Assembly (NCBI GenBank): GCA_028023455.1
Contig: JAQFVV010012420.1
Span: 2,356,001-2,420,000, forward strand
Source: Epiperipatus broadwayi
Lineage: Eukaryota; Onychophora; Udeonychophora; Euonychophora; Peripatidae
DNA: 64,000 nt
Reading direction: 5' to 3'
Positions 1-12,340 of the stretch are shown here, piece by piece; the stretch's first letter is position 1, and the number at the start of each line of letters is the position of its first letter. The position numbers and the translations under genes were made by a program. Under the pieces are notes generated by a model, which worked only from the letters and a program-made list of their open reading frames with translations, made no database searches and had not been told where the DNA came from.

Positions 1-535
1 TTTTCGATCTCTTCTTATTACTCCCAGCATGCATCTTTCCATACTTCTTTGAATGGTCTGAAGTCTCTGTATTGCTCTTTGGTTAAGTGTCAAAGTCTCA
101 GATCCATAAGTAAGAACTAGCAAAACACATTTGTTAAAAACCTTCCTTTTCAAACACATAGGCATATTTCCTCTTAGTATCAAGTTATTTCTACCAAAAG
201 CACTCCAAACAAGTTTAATTCTATGATTAATTTCATCCATTATGTTTCCATCTGTATTAATAATCTGACCAAGGTATTTGTAACTGTTAACTTCTTCTAA
301 TTCATCATAACCAATCTTTATTTTCATATTTTGAGCAAATCGATTAAACATTACTTTAGTCTTTTTAACATTTATCTTTAGTCCTACTTTCATCTGACAA
401 CTCCTGTAACATTTCCTGAAGCCCTGAAGCATTATTTGCAAAAACAACTATATCATCTGCAAAATCTAAATGACTTAAATAATCTCCATTTACTTTCACT
501 CCTTTAGTTTCCCATTTTAATCCACAAAATACCAC
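1..535 (-). mobile_element. LINE (RTE-like) reverse transcriptase, C-terminal half, relic
   Basis: Read on the reverse strand, this gives the second half of a non-LTR reverse transcriptase. The catalytic FADD box lies at about 452-463. Downstream come a KTKVMF stretch, a YKYLG box (about 270-285), and a thumb/connection region ending in a KVFNKCVL...LTYGSETL block and an ML-GVIRRDRK block near base 1. These blocks are typical of RTE/CR1-like LINEs that use an APE endonuclease. Several frame shifts and stops interrupt it, so it is dead, and the window edge cuts off its 3' end. It abuts a fragment of the other RT half in the opposite orientation (544-1125). Confidence 0.8.
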
Positions 536-543
536 ATGTCTAA

Positions 544-1125
544 ATGATAAAGATGTACCAGATGATTTGGAAGAATGCAGTAATAATATTAATATTTAAA
601 AAAGGTGATAAAGAAGATATTAGAAATTACAGACCTATCAGCCTTTTATCAGTTTTATACAAAATTTTTACCAAGATAATTAGAACTCGTCTACAGAGAA
701 CATTGGATTTCCACCAACCAAGAGAACAAGGTGGATTTAAAAGTGGTTTTAGTACAGTAGATCATATTCAGGTATTGAGAGAAGTTATAGAAAGGACAAA
801 TGAATATGAGTTGCCATTATGTTTTGGATTTGTAGATTATGAAAAAGTATTTGATTCTATAAACATTTCTTCAATGATTAAAGCATTGGATTATCAAGGT
901 ATAGATCCAGGATATTGTCATATTTTAAATAATATTTATATAAATGCAATAGCAACAATTAGATTACATAATGATACTGGGAAAGTCAACATTGAAAAGA
1001 GTGTAAGACAAGATGACTTCATATCTCCAAAACTTTTTACAGCAGTGCTGCAAGAAGTATTCATTTATACTGACTGCTTAATGCTTTTTTTATTATTTAA
1101 AATATTTATTAATATATGCTGCTGA
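544..1125 (+). pseudogene. LINE reverse transcriptase, N-terminal half, inverted relative to the adjoining half
   Basis: An open frame of 193 codons holds the finger and palm part of a non-LTR reverse transcriptase. Visible in order are KKGDKEDIRNYRPISLLS (about residues 19-36), EQGGFKSGFSTVDH, the FVDYEKVFDS catalytic box A (about residues 96-105) and an SPKLFTAVLQEVF stretch near residues 160-172. These are strong signatures of an RTE-like LINE. The homology stops just before the FADD box, and that box lies on the opposite strand in the neighbouring fragment. The last 20 or so codons are low-complexity read-through into the microsatellite. No endonuclease or start is attached, so this is a fragment. 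The ATG at 544 is only the first in the open frame. Confidence 0.85.
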
Positions 1126-1134
1126 TCTAAAAAC

Positions 1135-1492
<358 letters not shown>

Positions 1493-1520
1493 TATAATAA
1501 TTTTTAACAGATGTTATTGT

Positions 1521-1972
1521 TTAATATTTTAATAGGCAGAAATATCTGTTAAATTTATATATTTAAAAAAATCATCATCAGATGTCAATAGACAGTAATC
1601 ATTAAAAATAGTGAACAATAAATGCTTTTTGCATTCAAAAACGTATTTCTTTTAAATGCAATCTCTTGGTCTTATATAGAGACTAAATCACCATAGTATA
1701 TATTTACATTTTAAGAAAGCTTACAACTTTTCACATATTCCTTATTAATAATAAACTATTTCAACAATTAGTTAGATATTAAAATGTAAATATATACTGT
1801 AGTGCTTTAGATTTTACATAAGACCAATAGGTTGCATTTAGAAGAGATGCCCTTTTAATGCAAAATACATTTATAGTTTACTACTTCCATTAATTACTAT
1901 CTATTAACATCTGATGGTGATTTTTCTAATATGAAAATGTAACAGATATTTCCACATATTAAAATATATATA
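1521..1972. repeat. Imperfect long inverted repeat (foldback element)
   Basis: The left arm (about 1521-1735) is the imperfect reverse complement of the right arm (about 1760-1972). Matching landmarks are AAATATCTGTTA at 1540 against TAACAGATATTT at 1940, and TTACATTTTAAGA near 1705 against the reverse complement near 1780. No open frame is present. It resembles a foldback or MITE-like DNA element. No target duplication could be assigned. Confidence 0.75.
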
Positions 1973-3471
1973 ATATTTTTGAAATGATAAAACTTTCCAA
2001 ATATTGTTTATATTAAATTTAATTAAACATCTCATGAAGGTTATAATTTAATTGCAAAGAATAAAAAAATGAATCTATTGTCAATTACAATTTGTGATAT
2101 ATATATATGTGTGTAAGGGAAATGCATTTAGACAATAATAATTATAAAATCTAAAATTGAATCTATGAAAATGATTATATAGTATTATGTAAATTGGTCT
2201 TAAATTATATTATTATATTAGAATTACAATCCAAAAAAAATGGGTTAATTTTTTTCTGCTTTGCAGGTAATCTACTATATTACTAGATATTAATTATATT
2301 TAATATAGATGCATTTGGAGAATTCATTGCTCCAAAAATATTGTATATTATTAAGTGTTATTTAATTCTAATATTACATACACTTTATTATAGAGGAGAA
2401 TGACTGTGATATGGCTCTGATTAATCTTGTACTCAATCAAGCTCACATGAACATTATTCGAATAACATACTGAAATAAAGTAATAACTTTAAAACCAGCA
2501 CATAAAAAATCCCTACATGCTTCAAAATATATATACACGCACACGCTTTAAATGCTGAAAGACTACATCAACAATTTGTTTTTAAAGAAGAGTTCATTAT
2601 ATCTATATCAAAAATTTTCTTGATAACAACTTTCCAGAAGAGATTAAGTTTAATAAAATTATGCTTTATTCAAGGAACTCACAGTTTCTAACACAATTAA
2701 GTTTGAAAAAGAAAATGCTGTCTTAAAAATGATTGTATAATTCTCAATATCCTTGCCAATGCAAGATTAACTGAGATTTATAAATGTAAGTATAGCTATA
2801 ATTTCAGCAATAATTTATAATGTATAGTTATTGATTTTAAAAACTCATTTAAGGAAAATCACATTAAGATATAAAAGAAAAGGGCTAAGCTCGACTTTTA
2901 TGTGATATACAAACATGAATAAAGTATAAACAGATTTTTAATAAAAGTAACAGCCTTGAATATATAGTCACGTGAAAGTTAAACAGCTGTTAAACATCTA
3001 TTTACAACTGATCAAAAAAAAGAAAACATTAAGCATTAATTTATTCGGTAATTCAAAATCTAGATCATAGCTAAAGCAGACTAATATACTGACTGCCACT
3101 AAATGAGGTAAAATAAAACAGCTTTTTAATAGCTCATTACAGGTCAAAGATTTTTTTGCAGACCCATAAAGAAAAAAGCACTTTTCATAAGGCTTGTCAT
3201 GTTATTGGCTGGTGATGGTTTTATCAGTCTTCCACCCTTATTTATCTAGTTAAGAGTAGCTGGATACCTGCTTGCCAATCTATAATGGATCGTTACCTGT
3301 ATTGGTTATGGACCAGCTGCTTAAAAAAAAAAAAATCTAAGCCTAGTTTTAACTTTTGACTAATTCACATTTTAATCCTAGGTTTAGGATATAAGCAAGC
3401 AAATGCATTATCACGATTCCCTTGTATTATATATTATTTTTTTATTAACTGAAAAACTGCTAAATTATTAT
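1973..3471. other. AT-rich stretch without recognisable gene
   Basis: No coding homology, RNA gene or long repeat seen. It contains short homopolymers and a small (AT)n tract near 2097-2110. Confidence 0.6.
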
Positions 3472-3477
3472 TGTAGA

Positions 3478-3591
3478 TGTCAAGCGTCGTTAGCAGAGAG
3501 GTCATCGCAGCCGCCTTGCAAACAAGTAGTTGGTTGCAGACGGTTGTGGGTTCGCGAAAAGGCCGATGCTATGACATATGAAAAAAAAAAC
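3478..3591 (+). mobile_element. tRNA-derived SINE, about 110 bp, with poly(A) tail
   Basis: The element starts GTCAAGC and has an A-box-like segment (TTAGCAGAGAGG), an anticodon-arm-like region around CCTTGCAA, a B-box-like GGTTGTGGGTTCGCG, a short tail ending ATGCTATGACATATG, and a run of ten A. The same head, body and tail recur reversed at 25428-25532 and 61366-61458, where target duplications confirm the boundaries. A Pol III promoter is inferred from the boxes. No clear target duplication is visible for this copy. Confidence 0.8.
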
Positions 3592-3599
3592 TAGTTTAA

Positions 3600-5770
3600 A
3601 AGTAAAAGGTGTTAAAAAGTAGAAATGACATTCTAGAATACCAGATTAAGCTTAAGGAGATAAATAATTATCATTGTAGATGAGCGCATTTTCTTTATGG
3701 TGGAACATTGAAAAAATATAGTATCATACCAGGTGACTTATCAATCAAGAAACCGGCATTTTAGCAAATCTCTTAATATGTGTGCTCATTTACAGTCTTT
3801 AAAGTTATTAGTTATAAAAACATTATTATTTAAAAAAATTAAATTAACGTGTACATGTTTAAAAAACAGCTTTTTATAAACAACTTGTTTCAATTAATGC
3901 AAGAATGATAGTAATTTATTATTTAATAATAAGAAGGAAAAAAAGTAAGAAGGAAAAGATAAATTAATCAATAAAAAAATAAAACAATGGGGTGATATTT
4001 TATTAATCCATATATTGCAAGTGGAATACATATATAAGCATAAATAATTAAAAGAAAAGAATGAATTTATACTTTGTAAAAAAGAAAAGTATGTAGAAAA
4101 AAAATAATAGTAAATCGCAAACATATACAATATACATTAACAACAGAAATAAATATATCCTATGTAGATATAAATCAATAAAGATGAACAAATGGAAAAA
4201 GATATAAAATTACGATGAAATTAAAAACTAATGATTACCGCTTGTTTATATTATCAATAGTAGTTTTATTCAGATTGAATTACATTCATAAAAGGTATAA
4301 ATAGGATTATGATTTATCACCTGATGTGTTTAATTTTGTCCAAGGAGAAAGCAGTTTGCGTCACATCTGTATTTTAATGCTATAAAGACTGTATTAATAT
4401 TTATAATGGAAATGTAAAAGTGTAGCTACTAAAATTTATATTGATAAAGAATATGGCAAGCAGATGGCAAACTAATTATTACTTAATCATAGCACTTTAT
4501 TGCTTAGTGGTTGTATTTGCTTTTAGGTAGAAAACATTTCTACATTTTAGTAATTTGTAGTTCTGTATATGACTTCTTTCCTTTTACTTACACACACACA
4601 CACACACACAAAGAAATCTAAACGGTTATGCATAACAATATTAAGTGCTATATTTATATAAAGTACAAAAAAATCATATACATTTAGAAATGATTTTATC
4701 ATCTAAATATGTAGACTTATGAAAAGTTCCAAACAATAATGAGATAAATCTGCACGGTTAAGTTGAATAGCAGACTCTAGAGTTCAAGGTCAATGGATAG
4801 CAACTCAGCTTTACTTCCAGTGTTTAAGCTTCAAATAAATTATGAAGTAATAAACAATGTAATTATTGCCCTATATGGTTCGGAATAGTGGACAAATGTA
4901 AACTGTGCAACATGAGATCCATTGATAGCAGTTTAATTCAGCCATTTCCACTGTTTTGAACTCCATGTGAACTTCTGCGCAACATGCTATTCATTATTCA
5001 TTTATAATGAGAATAAAATAGATGAATGAATTTATGGTATTCATTTTTTTTCCTCCAATCTTTAACCATTTGAATGCTAAGCTTTTATATATCCAAATAT
5101 GATTATTTTGTTTTAGAATTTTGACTTCTAATGGACATTGAGATTAAATTACTTTAATGGCGAATTTGATATTTGCTTATTACATCCACAAAAACTAATA
5201 ATAATCTTTTCTAACCCCATAGATCAAAAACATTAAATATATTTTTTTCATTTCTATGTAAAGTTTAACTTCAATATATCAATGGTAGGAAGATTAATGT
5301 GCAGATAACATTGAGTTTTGTCTTTTATTTTGGCATACATACTTTTCATTATAAGAAGTAAACTACTAAGAGCAATTTTATTTTTTCAATTTTAGATTCT
5401 AGAAATTATTGCCTATTCATTGCTCAATAATGGCAATTATTAAATAGCCTAAGTAAATTCTAACTTAAATGGATTCTGAATGCAATTTTACATCAAAAAA
5501 TTGATTACAATGTATTTTTAAAATAACAGAATGACATAATATGTGAGAATTTCTTTTTTGTCACAAAATGATATGATGATTAGTTGATGGAAATTTTCAT
5601 ATATATAGTTTAAAACTATCTTAATTAGACTTATCAAATGATTGAAAAAAACCTTTGCTAATTTTGTTTTTTATTGTGTTCTTTGAGCTTGATTGAAAGC
5701 ATTTTCTATCAAAGTACAGAATTTTATGCAAATAAGTTAAAATATAGATTGAAAAAAGATAGCTATATTT
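3600..5770. other. AT-rich stretch without recognisable gene
   Basis: Contains an (AC)n run near 4590-4609. A weak tRNA-like segment near 4757-4800 (GAGTTCAAGGTC resembles a B box) is too decayed to call. Short open frames here have biased AT-rich composition and no recognisable motifs. Confidence 0.5.
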
Positions 5771-5774
5771 TCTT

Positions 5775-6145
5775 TTATTTTTTTTACATAAAACTATTTT
5801 ATTTAATTGCTATCATGCATTTTGATAAAAAGTTTTCAACCAAATTTGACTGAAATGATAAAAAAATTAGAATAGACTGTTTTTTCAAGCATTTGCTAAA
5901 TTTCTAATAAAATAGTTTTAAATCATATACATAGAGTTTGCCATGACACTGAAATATTAGCTCATTTAATGTTTTTGTATAAAACTATTTCATTTGATTA
6001 TAACGATGTATCTTGGTAAAAAGTTTTTGGTTAAATTCACAAAACACAGTGAAGGAATAAAGTAAATCAATGTTTCTTTTAAGCATTTGATAAGAATAAT
6101 CAAGATAGTGTTAAATTATATACATAAAGTTTTCCAATTAAACAG
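5775..6145. repeat. Degenerate tandem repeat, two units of about 190 bp
   Basis: CATAAAACTATTTTATTT near 5787 and GTATAAAACTATTTCATTT near 5977 begin two alignable units. Both continue through an AAAAAGTTTT segment and a CAAGCATTTG / TAAGCATTTG segment to ATACATA(G/A)AGTTT. Function unknown; no coding capacity. Confidence 0.6.
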
Positions 6146-6649
6146 ACATAAACAATCATTTTTATCTATGAAAATATTTGAATAAATATTTTTACTAATA
6201 ATCCTATTGTGCAATGATTAACTAATCTGACAATCATATCAATGATGTGACTTTCAAATCCAAATAGAATATGAAAAGTAGAGATTTGCAATGACCTTAG
6301 AACTTTTTTCAGGTAGTTGATTCAGAGCTAAGTCATTTAGTCATAGCATTGTTAGTCAGTAAATGAATATTTAACCATTTTCAGAAAACAAAACAGGAAA
6401 AAAAATTATGAAACGTTATCCCTAATAAATGATAACTATGAGTATTGCCTCTTTTTTCATTTTTTTTTTCTTTGGAAAATACTGGTAAAGCATTTGCCCT
6501 GCATGGAACATTTTAAGCCTTTTAGTTTTCAAATAATAATAATATTTTATTTTCAGGAGTCAAACTACAATTGATTGTTAAATAAATATTGTTATTCTTA
6601 GATTAAATAAATAATATGAGTGGCAAATTGTTTAATTCTTACTGTTGAA

Positions 6650-6722
6650 ACCATCGACCTTAGTTCAAGATCGAGTTTCACTGTTCTACCACAACCCATG
6701 TGTCATCCTGCTTTTTTTTTGT
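6650..6722 (-). mobile_element. Possible decayed tRNA-derived SINE
   Basis: On the reverse strand a TGGTAGAACAGTGA segment resembles an A box, with a later GGTCGATGGTTTCAAC resembling a B box. A run of nine bases T on the plus strand flanks it. Weak call: no second copy in the window and no target duplication. Confidence 0.3.
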
Positions 6723-9589
6723 TGTAAAATGTATATAAACTATACGTGTATTTCTGAGAAGCATCTATGAGATTTATATATAAATCTGAAATAAAAATTT
6801 TCTTTAATTATTTTAAATATTAACTTTTATAGGTGCGACTCAGATATATACATATATTACAGGAGCTTATATATATATAATTAAAAATACTAAATAATTT
6901 TTTTTGTCTTTTAAAATTATATTTTTTTACTTTTATTTTAATACTTGGTAATTACTTTTTTGTCATAAAACTACATAAAAATTCAAGATGGAAGGTGCAG
7001 TCATTAATTGTTCAGGAATAATTAAAGAGGTGGGAAGTTTGTTTCATGATTTTAAAAGGAATTTGTAAATTAAAGTTAAGGAAAGTAAAATCTAAAACAA
7101 AGTTAATTGAATTTAGTTAGCTATTAACATTTTTATCAAATCCATTTCCAATCTGGAAATTGGTTTCAATTTATTTTGGACAGTTATCTCACGACTGCAT
7201 CTCTACTAACAAGTGAGAAAAGATTTTTGTAAATTAAGGATCCATTAGAGTCAGGAAATCTAATTAAAACAAACATTCTTTGAGTGGCTAAAAACTGACA
7301 TAAAGAGGGCTAAAAATCTATTGTGTCAGAGTATGGTCAATCGGTGCTAGCCAATTTTACATCTGTTTAATTTTTGAGGGACTTAAGCCGCCTTCCCCTC
7401 CATCTTCAGCTCCACTCTTCACCGTGCAGAGATGTAGTTCCTACCACTCAAGAGTGTCCGTGCCTCCAAAGGATGCCACCTGTCACCGAAGATTCATCAA
7501 TATGTCATAGAATTTTGAGGTAACCAGCCCAAAGACAGTATAATTACATTGGCCAATTCTAATTTGTAACCCTTTTTAAAATTAATGTTTTCTTTATGTT
7601 TAATTTTTTTTAAAAAACTCCCAATCAGCGAGTATGTTAATCTTTTTGTATCAATTCTCTACTATCCAAACTAATGTTATTACCAAGTTCTTCATCCAAC
7701 TCACGCTTATTATTTTTATAATTTAGTGTGGTTATAATTTAATTTTAATGATATTTTTATATTTTTCACTTAATTTTACTTGTAAATGCCAATCAAACCT
7801 AGTCTTACAAACTTCTATATCCTGCTGTGGAATAGAAAGGGGGGGAATTAATGGGTTCTTGTTATTTATTTCTAAATTTCTCGTAAGATTGGGTTTGTAC
7901 TTTAAATGAATACTGTTTTTTAAATAAATGTGTTATCGTGAATTTATTGCAAATGTATAAATTCTTTGCAATCTGGAGTGGATATTGGTGTTCATTAATT
8001 TTATTAATTTCTTATTGATTATCATCACCAAAAGGCTGGTGACTTAAATCTATTTTGTAATTTGCACTTTTAAGTGCGTGAATTTTAGTTTTGTTTAATA
8101 TGTTAAAATATTGATTCAAGAAGGGGGAGCAATGCACATTTCATTAATTATAGTTTAACTTATGATAAATGACTTTAGCTTACATGGGTCATTATTTTAG
8201 CATATTATTATGTATTTGTTAAACCATTTAAGGCTTTACTTTAATATTTAAATTCAGTGACTTTATATTATTATGATAGCATTGCTGGCATATGTCAAAT
8301 TATTAATAAGTCACATAGGACTTTGATATGATTCGCCTGTACATCACTCCAGGGAGTCATGATCATCTTCATTCATCATTCTTCTTCTCCAAGTGCTTTG
8401 ATTTTCCTGTACCACATTCCAGGGATTCAAAGCCTCCTGTATTCAATGTTCTCGTTCATGATAGAAGTCTACGTCTACTTCTAGAACATGCAAGTTAGTG
8501 TAGATGAAGCTCTGTATGGCTATGCTGTGATCCGGCCCATAAAAACTTCCTGCCTACCTTTTCTTTCTGTGCCGCTCTTTAAAAAAATTGGAGAATGACT
8601 TTGTCCTGGCCAAATGTGCCATTTCCTCTTGCTGATATTATGCTAGCACCACCATTCCTTATAGTTAGTTTTCTAGCCTGTTAGCAAAATAAATCGTAAT
8701 GATATGTGATAATAAAACGTTTTTCTCTTTGTAATATTTTCCGTTAGAGTTTACATCCAACTTCTCATGAAGCTGCCCTTCCCTTTATTGAAATAAATCG
8801 TTCCCATAATTATAAAGTTTCGCTATATTCTATTGTTAAATACCGAAAATGTAAAATAAATAATGTTTTAGTCTACTTATTGATCAAAATGTATCCTTAT
8901 TTTAATTGTTATAAATAAAGTCTCTAAATGAAAATAAACTTATGTATCAAATGCTAAGGGCATCATACTAAAATCATATAATCAGCGAAACTCTATTTTA
9001 TCTTTATAAATATATTTTTTTTAAATGTATAAAAGGTCCACCAAACCACTCAGATAAATCCATTTTTGTAACATTGAATAAAAGACTATTTTTAAATATA
9101 CGTTCAGTAATATTTGTTAAAATAAAAATAATTGTATCAAGTTTGTTAAATGTTTATAAAGAAAATAAAATTTTAAAGATGTGAAGTTGATTATATATAT
9201 ATATAACTCATCTTGAATTTTGTCCAAATAAATATATATATTTTAAACTTTAATCCAGTTGTTCGAATCTCCTTAATATATTTATCTTAGGTTTTTTTTT
9301 ACTTATATCTCGGGTTCACTCAATCTCTCATCATCATCATCACCAGTTGAGTTCTCATGTAAAAAATTGTAGTACCGGGCCAGGATATAATGAATTTATG
9401 TGGTATTACTGTAGGTGTTGTCCAAAGGGTTATAGATTTTGGGAATGGGCAAATAGGTTAGAATTCATGATTACTCCTGACCTGTGTATCTCAGGCATGA
9501 TTGGATTCAGGGTACTTTTGCTTAAATTCTAAATCTTGTTGAATAGACCTACATTTTCGACCGGTACACTATATAACAGATAGGTAAAT
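6723..9589. other. Intergenic DNA with two GC-richer patches of unknown origin
   Basis: Most of this is AT-rich. The patch at about 7385-7560 is locally GC-richer, without long open frames. The patch at about 8330-8680 contains two related segments of roughly 70 bp (around TCCAGGGAGTC and TCCAGGGATTC). A third patch at 9345-9560 has a 61-codon open frame after a (TCA)n run, with no motif I recognise. All three could be old mobile-element pieces; I cannot assign a family. Confidence 0.4.
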
Positions 9590-10074
9590 TATTTACTTCA
9601 TTAGATAATAACATACAGTACATATATGTGCATAATGCACAGACAATGAAGCTAGTCTGATCTTAGAATTAAAAGTGTAATTTAAATTTAGCTAAGCGCT
9701 TTCGAGAGACTTTGCTCTCATAATCATAGCTACTAATAGTCTGTAAAACTACATTTTATTAAGTGTTTTATGCAAATTAATGCAAATTGCTTACAGTTGC
9801 CATTTCCAGGAAAGAGCAAAGCAGACTTCCCTTCTATTAATGGCCTTGGGGTCCTTGGCTATGTGGTCTAATTTTGCATTTAGTGTTGTCTCTCTCAGCA
9901 CATACAATGCTGGCATTGGCTGGCTCAAATATGTGGCCTGTTGTTCTTTCAAGTTCAGCAAAGATGAGTTGCCCCCCCCCTAATACTAACAAACTCACCA
10001 ATGATGCCAAAGATAAGATCACTCCAGATGTCACCCCATAAGTTGTGTTAGAGGACTTATCCACGAAATAACTG
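9590..10074 (-). mobile_element. PLE tail fragment, left arm of an inverted dimer
   Basis: On the reverse strand the frame is interrupted but encodes the end of a PLE GIY-YIG endonuclease region (ELERTTGHIFEPANASIV..., then KIR). The untranslated tail follows, with a hammerhead-like motif at 9690-9731. The plus-strand copy at 10075-10540 is its reverse complement over several hundred bases; the centre is near 10074. Both copies lack the RT region. Confidence 0.7.
9690..9731 (-). ncRNA. Hammerhead-like ribozyme fold with non-canonical 5' core
   Basis: Reverse strand: AGCT, then ATGATTAT, then stem II GAGAG/CTCTC closed over CAAAGT, then GAAA, a self-complementary GCGC, TT, and AGCT that can pair with the first AGCT. 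The order matches a hammerhead with a minimal, dimer-forming stem III. The 5' core differs from CTGANGA, so cleavage is unproven. Confidence 0.45.
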
Positions 10075-10540
10075 CCAAGCCATATATTATGGGGAAAACT
10101 AAAACCAACATCACTAATAGAGTTGCTCAGCATAAATATGTTTATCACAAAAAATGTACAAGAAGGCAATTTCATGTTTGCTGAACATGAAAGAATAACA
10201 GGCCACATATTTGAGCCAGCCAATGCTAGCATTGTGTATGCTGAAAGACACAACATTAAACACAAAACTAGAGAGGCATTCCACATAGCCAAAGACCTGA
10301 AGGCCATTAATAGAAGGGAGGCCTGCTTTGCTCTTTTCCAGAAATGGCAGCACTAAGCAATTTGCATTAATTTGCATAAAACACTTAACAAAACATAATT
10401 TTACAGACTATTAGTAGCTATGATTATGAGAGCAAAGTCTCTTGTAAGTGTTTAGCTAAATTGCACTTTTAATTTTAAGATCGGAGTAGCTTCATTGTCT
10501 GTGCATTATGCACGTATATGTACTATACAACAGATAACAA
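10075..10540 (+). mobile_element. PLE tail fragment, right arm of an inverted dimer
   Basis: A frame open at 10123-10356 gives the C-terminal part of a PLE endonuclease domain: FAEHERITGHIFEPANASIV at about residues 18-37, then KTREAFHIAK followed by AINRREA. The same architecture is seen at 20785-20991. The 3' flank runs through GCAATTTGCATTAATTTGCAT, a hammerhead-like motif at 10416-10457 and a GTGCATTATGCACGTATAT segment that ends the homology with the left arm. Confidence 0.7.
10416..10457 (+). ncRNA. Decayed hammerhead-like motif
   Basis: Mirror copy of 9690-9731: AGCT, ATGATTAT, stem II GAGAG/CTCTT. The GAAA has become GTAA and stem III is GTGT, so this copy is probably inactive. Confidence 0.4.
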
Positions 10541-11519
10541 ACCTGGTAAATAATACATTCCCTTATGAAAGTCTGTTGGAGAGATTTTTGCCTGCAATAT
10601 GCTATATAAAAACTATTTTATTTTTTATCACTTTCTATATAAATAAAGATTCAAAATCAAGATATAATATTTGATAATCATCTGCAACTCCATTTCTGCA
10701 ACAGGTATATTCCAGACAAAAATTGTTTATTTTCATTGTAGGATCACTTGATAGTGTAATCAATAATTGAGTACAAAAGTTTCAAATAACTGACTGGAGT
10801 AAGAACTTTCCAGTTATTTTAAAATAGAGACTTTATTTTTCAAGAAGTTATTTTATCACTGAGCCAATTGCTTAAGTCATAAATAATGTATGAAAGAATT
10901 ACAGAATGTGTCATACCATATTTAAATAATTCATATCCATTTTAATTAACTTGTACTTAATAGCAGATAAGTCAAACAGTTGCAGACTGAATATTAAACA
11001 TAGCTCAAACAATATTTGATAAGATATATATTAAATGTCTTATATACATCTGAATACATAAATTTTCAATTTTATTTTTAAAATATTTTGTCTTGTCTTG
11101 ATACAATTCTTGATGTTTCTAGTAAAAAGACTGATAAGAAGCTCAAGCATTCTGAAAACTCTTGAACTAATTTAATGATGAATCATTTAATATACTACAC
11201 TTTGTATACTATAATATACCCATTGGTGTTAAAAATATGTGTACAAACTTAACTATGCGGTATTTAATATGTGTACAAATTTAACTATGCGGTATTTAAT
11301 ATGTTTAAGTTTGATTAAAACATTTTAAGATTTTTTTTCTCAAAATATGATTTATTAACATAATATTAATCTTTGAATTTACGTTATATCTAGTGATATA
11401 CAAGATTCAAACTATGATTTACAATGCAGAGTTGATTTACCGAGTGAACAGAAAACCTTAAATTGTATATGCATATATTTTGCCATTCATAGCTTCTCTC
11501 ATAGTTTACTAATTTACTA
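10541..11519. other. AT-rich stretch with one short tandem repeat
   Basis: No gene seen. Near 11233-11300 a 32-bp unit containing GTGTACAAA and CTATGCGGTATTT occurs twice. Confidence 0.5.
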
Positions 11520-12340
11520 AGTAACCCCTGACCTTAATGGCAACTAGATAGATCACAGCCACCAAGAATCACATCATCTCCACTATCCAGAAGATGAGAA
11601 GTGAAACCCGTACTAATCCCCACAGCACCCATGTCCCAGCCCCCCGCTAAGGACTAGGAACCAGGCCTTGGGGTATTTCCAAAGCTCAGACTCTTTCATC
11701 CAATGCCCTTACTAATATCCACAGCACCCAGATCCCTACCAAAACCCAAGCTTGTGAGACCTTCCAAGCACCAGACCCTGCCATCCAGATGGCAGAGATG
11801 AGTGACAAAGCAGCCCTGATTTGAAGTTTAAACCATAGAACTCTCTTGCCTGAGTCACCCAAACATTGAGATTTTCTCATCTTCACAGCCAAGACAAGCA
11901 ATTCTGCAGCACTAATCAAAAATGTAAATCACATGCTTACATCATATGCTATCTACAGATTATCACATAGTCTAATAACCAACCTATGAATCATATACAG
12001 AACAAAGAGATCTACAATGCATCACATCATCTTCACTTCCCCAAAAATGAGAAAGGTAAAACCCATACTAATCCCTACAGCACTCTCATCCCAGCCCCCC
12101 CCCCCATAAGTACCAGAGTTCAGGCCCCAATCTTCCTAAATTCCAGAGACTCTCTCATCTGAAGCCCATACTAGAACCCAATACCCCCACATCCCAGCCC
12201 CTCTCCAAGACCAGGAAGCAAGCCCTGGGAGCTCTCCAAGCAGCAGACTCAGTTCTCAAGACTGCAAGATGAGTGACACAGTAGCCCTAATCCAATGTTC
12301 AAATCAGAGTTGAACTCTTTGGGAATTTGAGTTTTGTCCA
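11520..12340. repeat. GC-richer satellite-like block, nested tandem repeats
   Basis: A patch well above local GC. The motif ACTAATCCCCACAGCACCC recurs in variant form near 11610, 11710, 12067 and 12178, giving an inner period of about 100-112 bp in a larger duplication of about 455 bp. Further degraded relatives (CATCATGTTTCAGC near 12340 and 12656) extend the family to about 13100. Short open frames inside lack recognisable motifs. Origin unknown. Confidence 0.65.

Noticed and set aside
3894-4130. 78-codon reverse-strand frame, F/S/Y-rich
   Set aside because: Composition follows directly from AT-rich DNA; no motif and no repeat homology.
4590-4609. Alternating CA tract as a possible regulatory element
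   Set aside because: Simple dinucleotide repeat without context.
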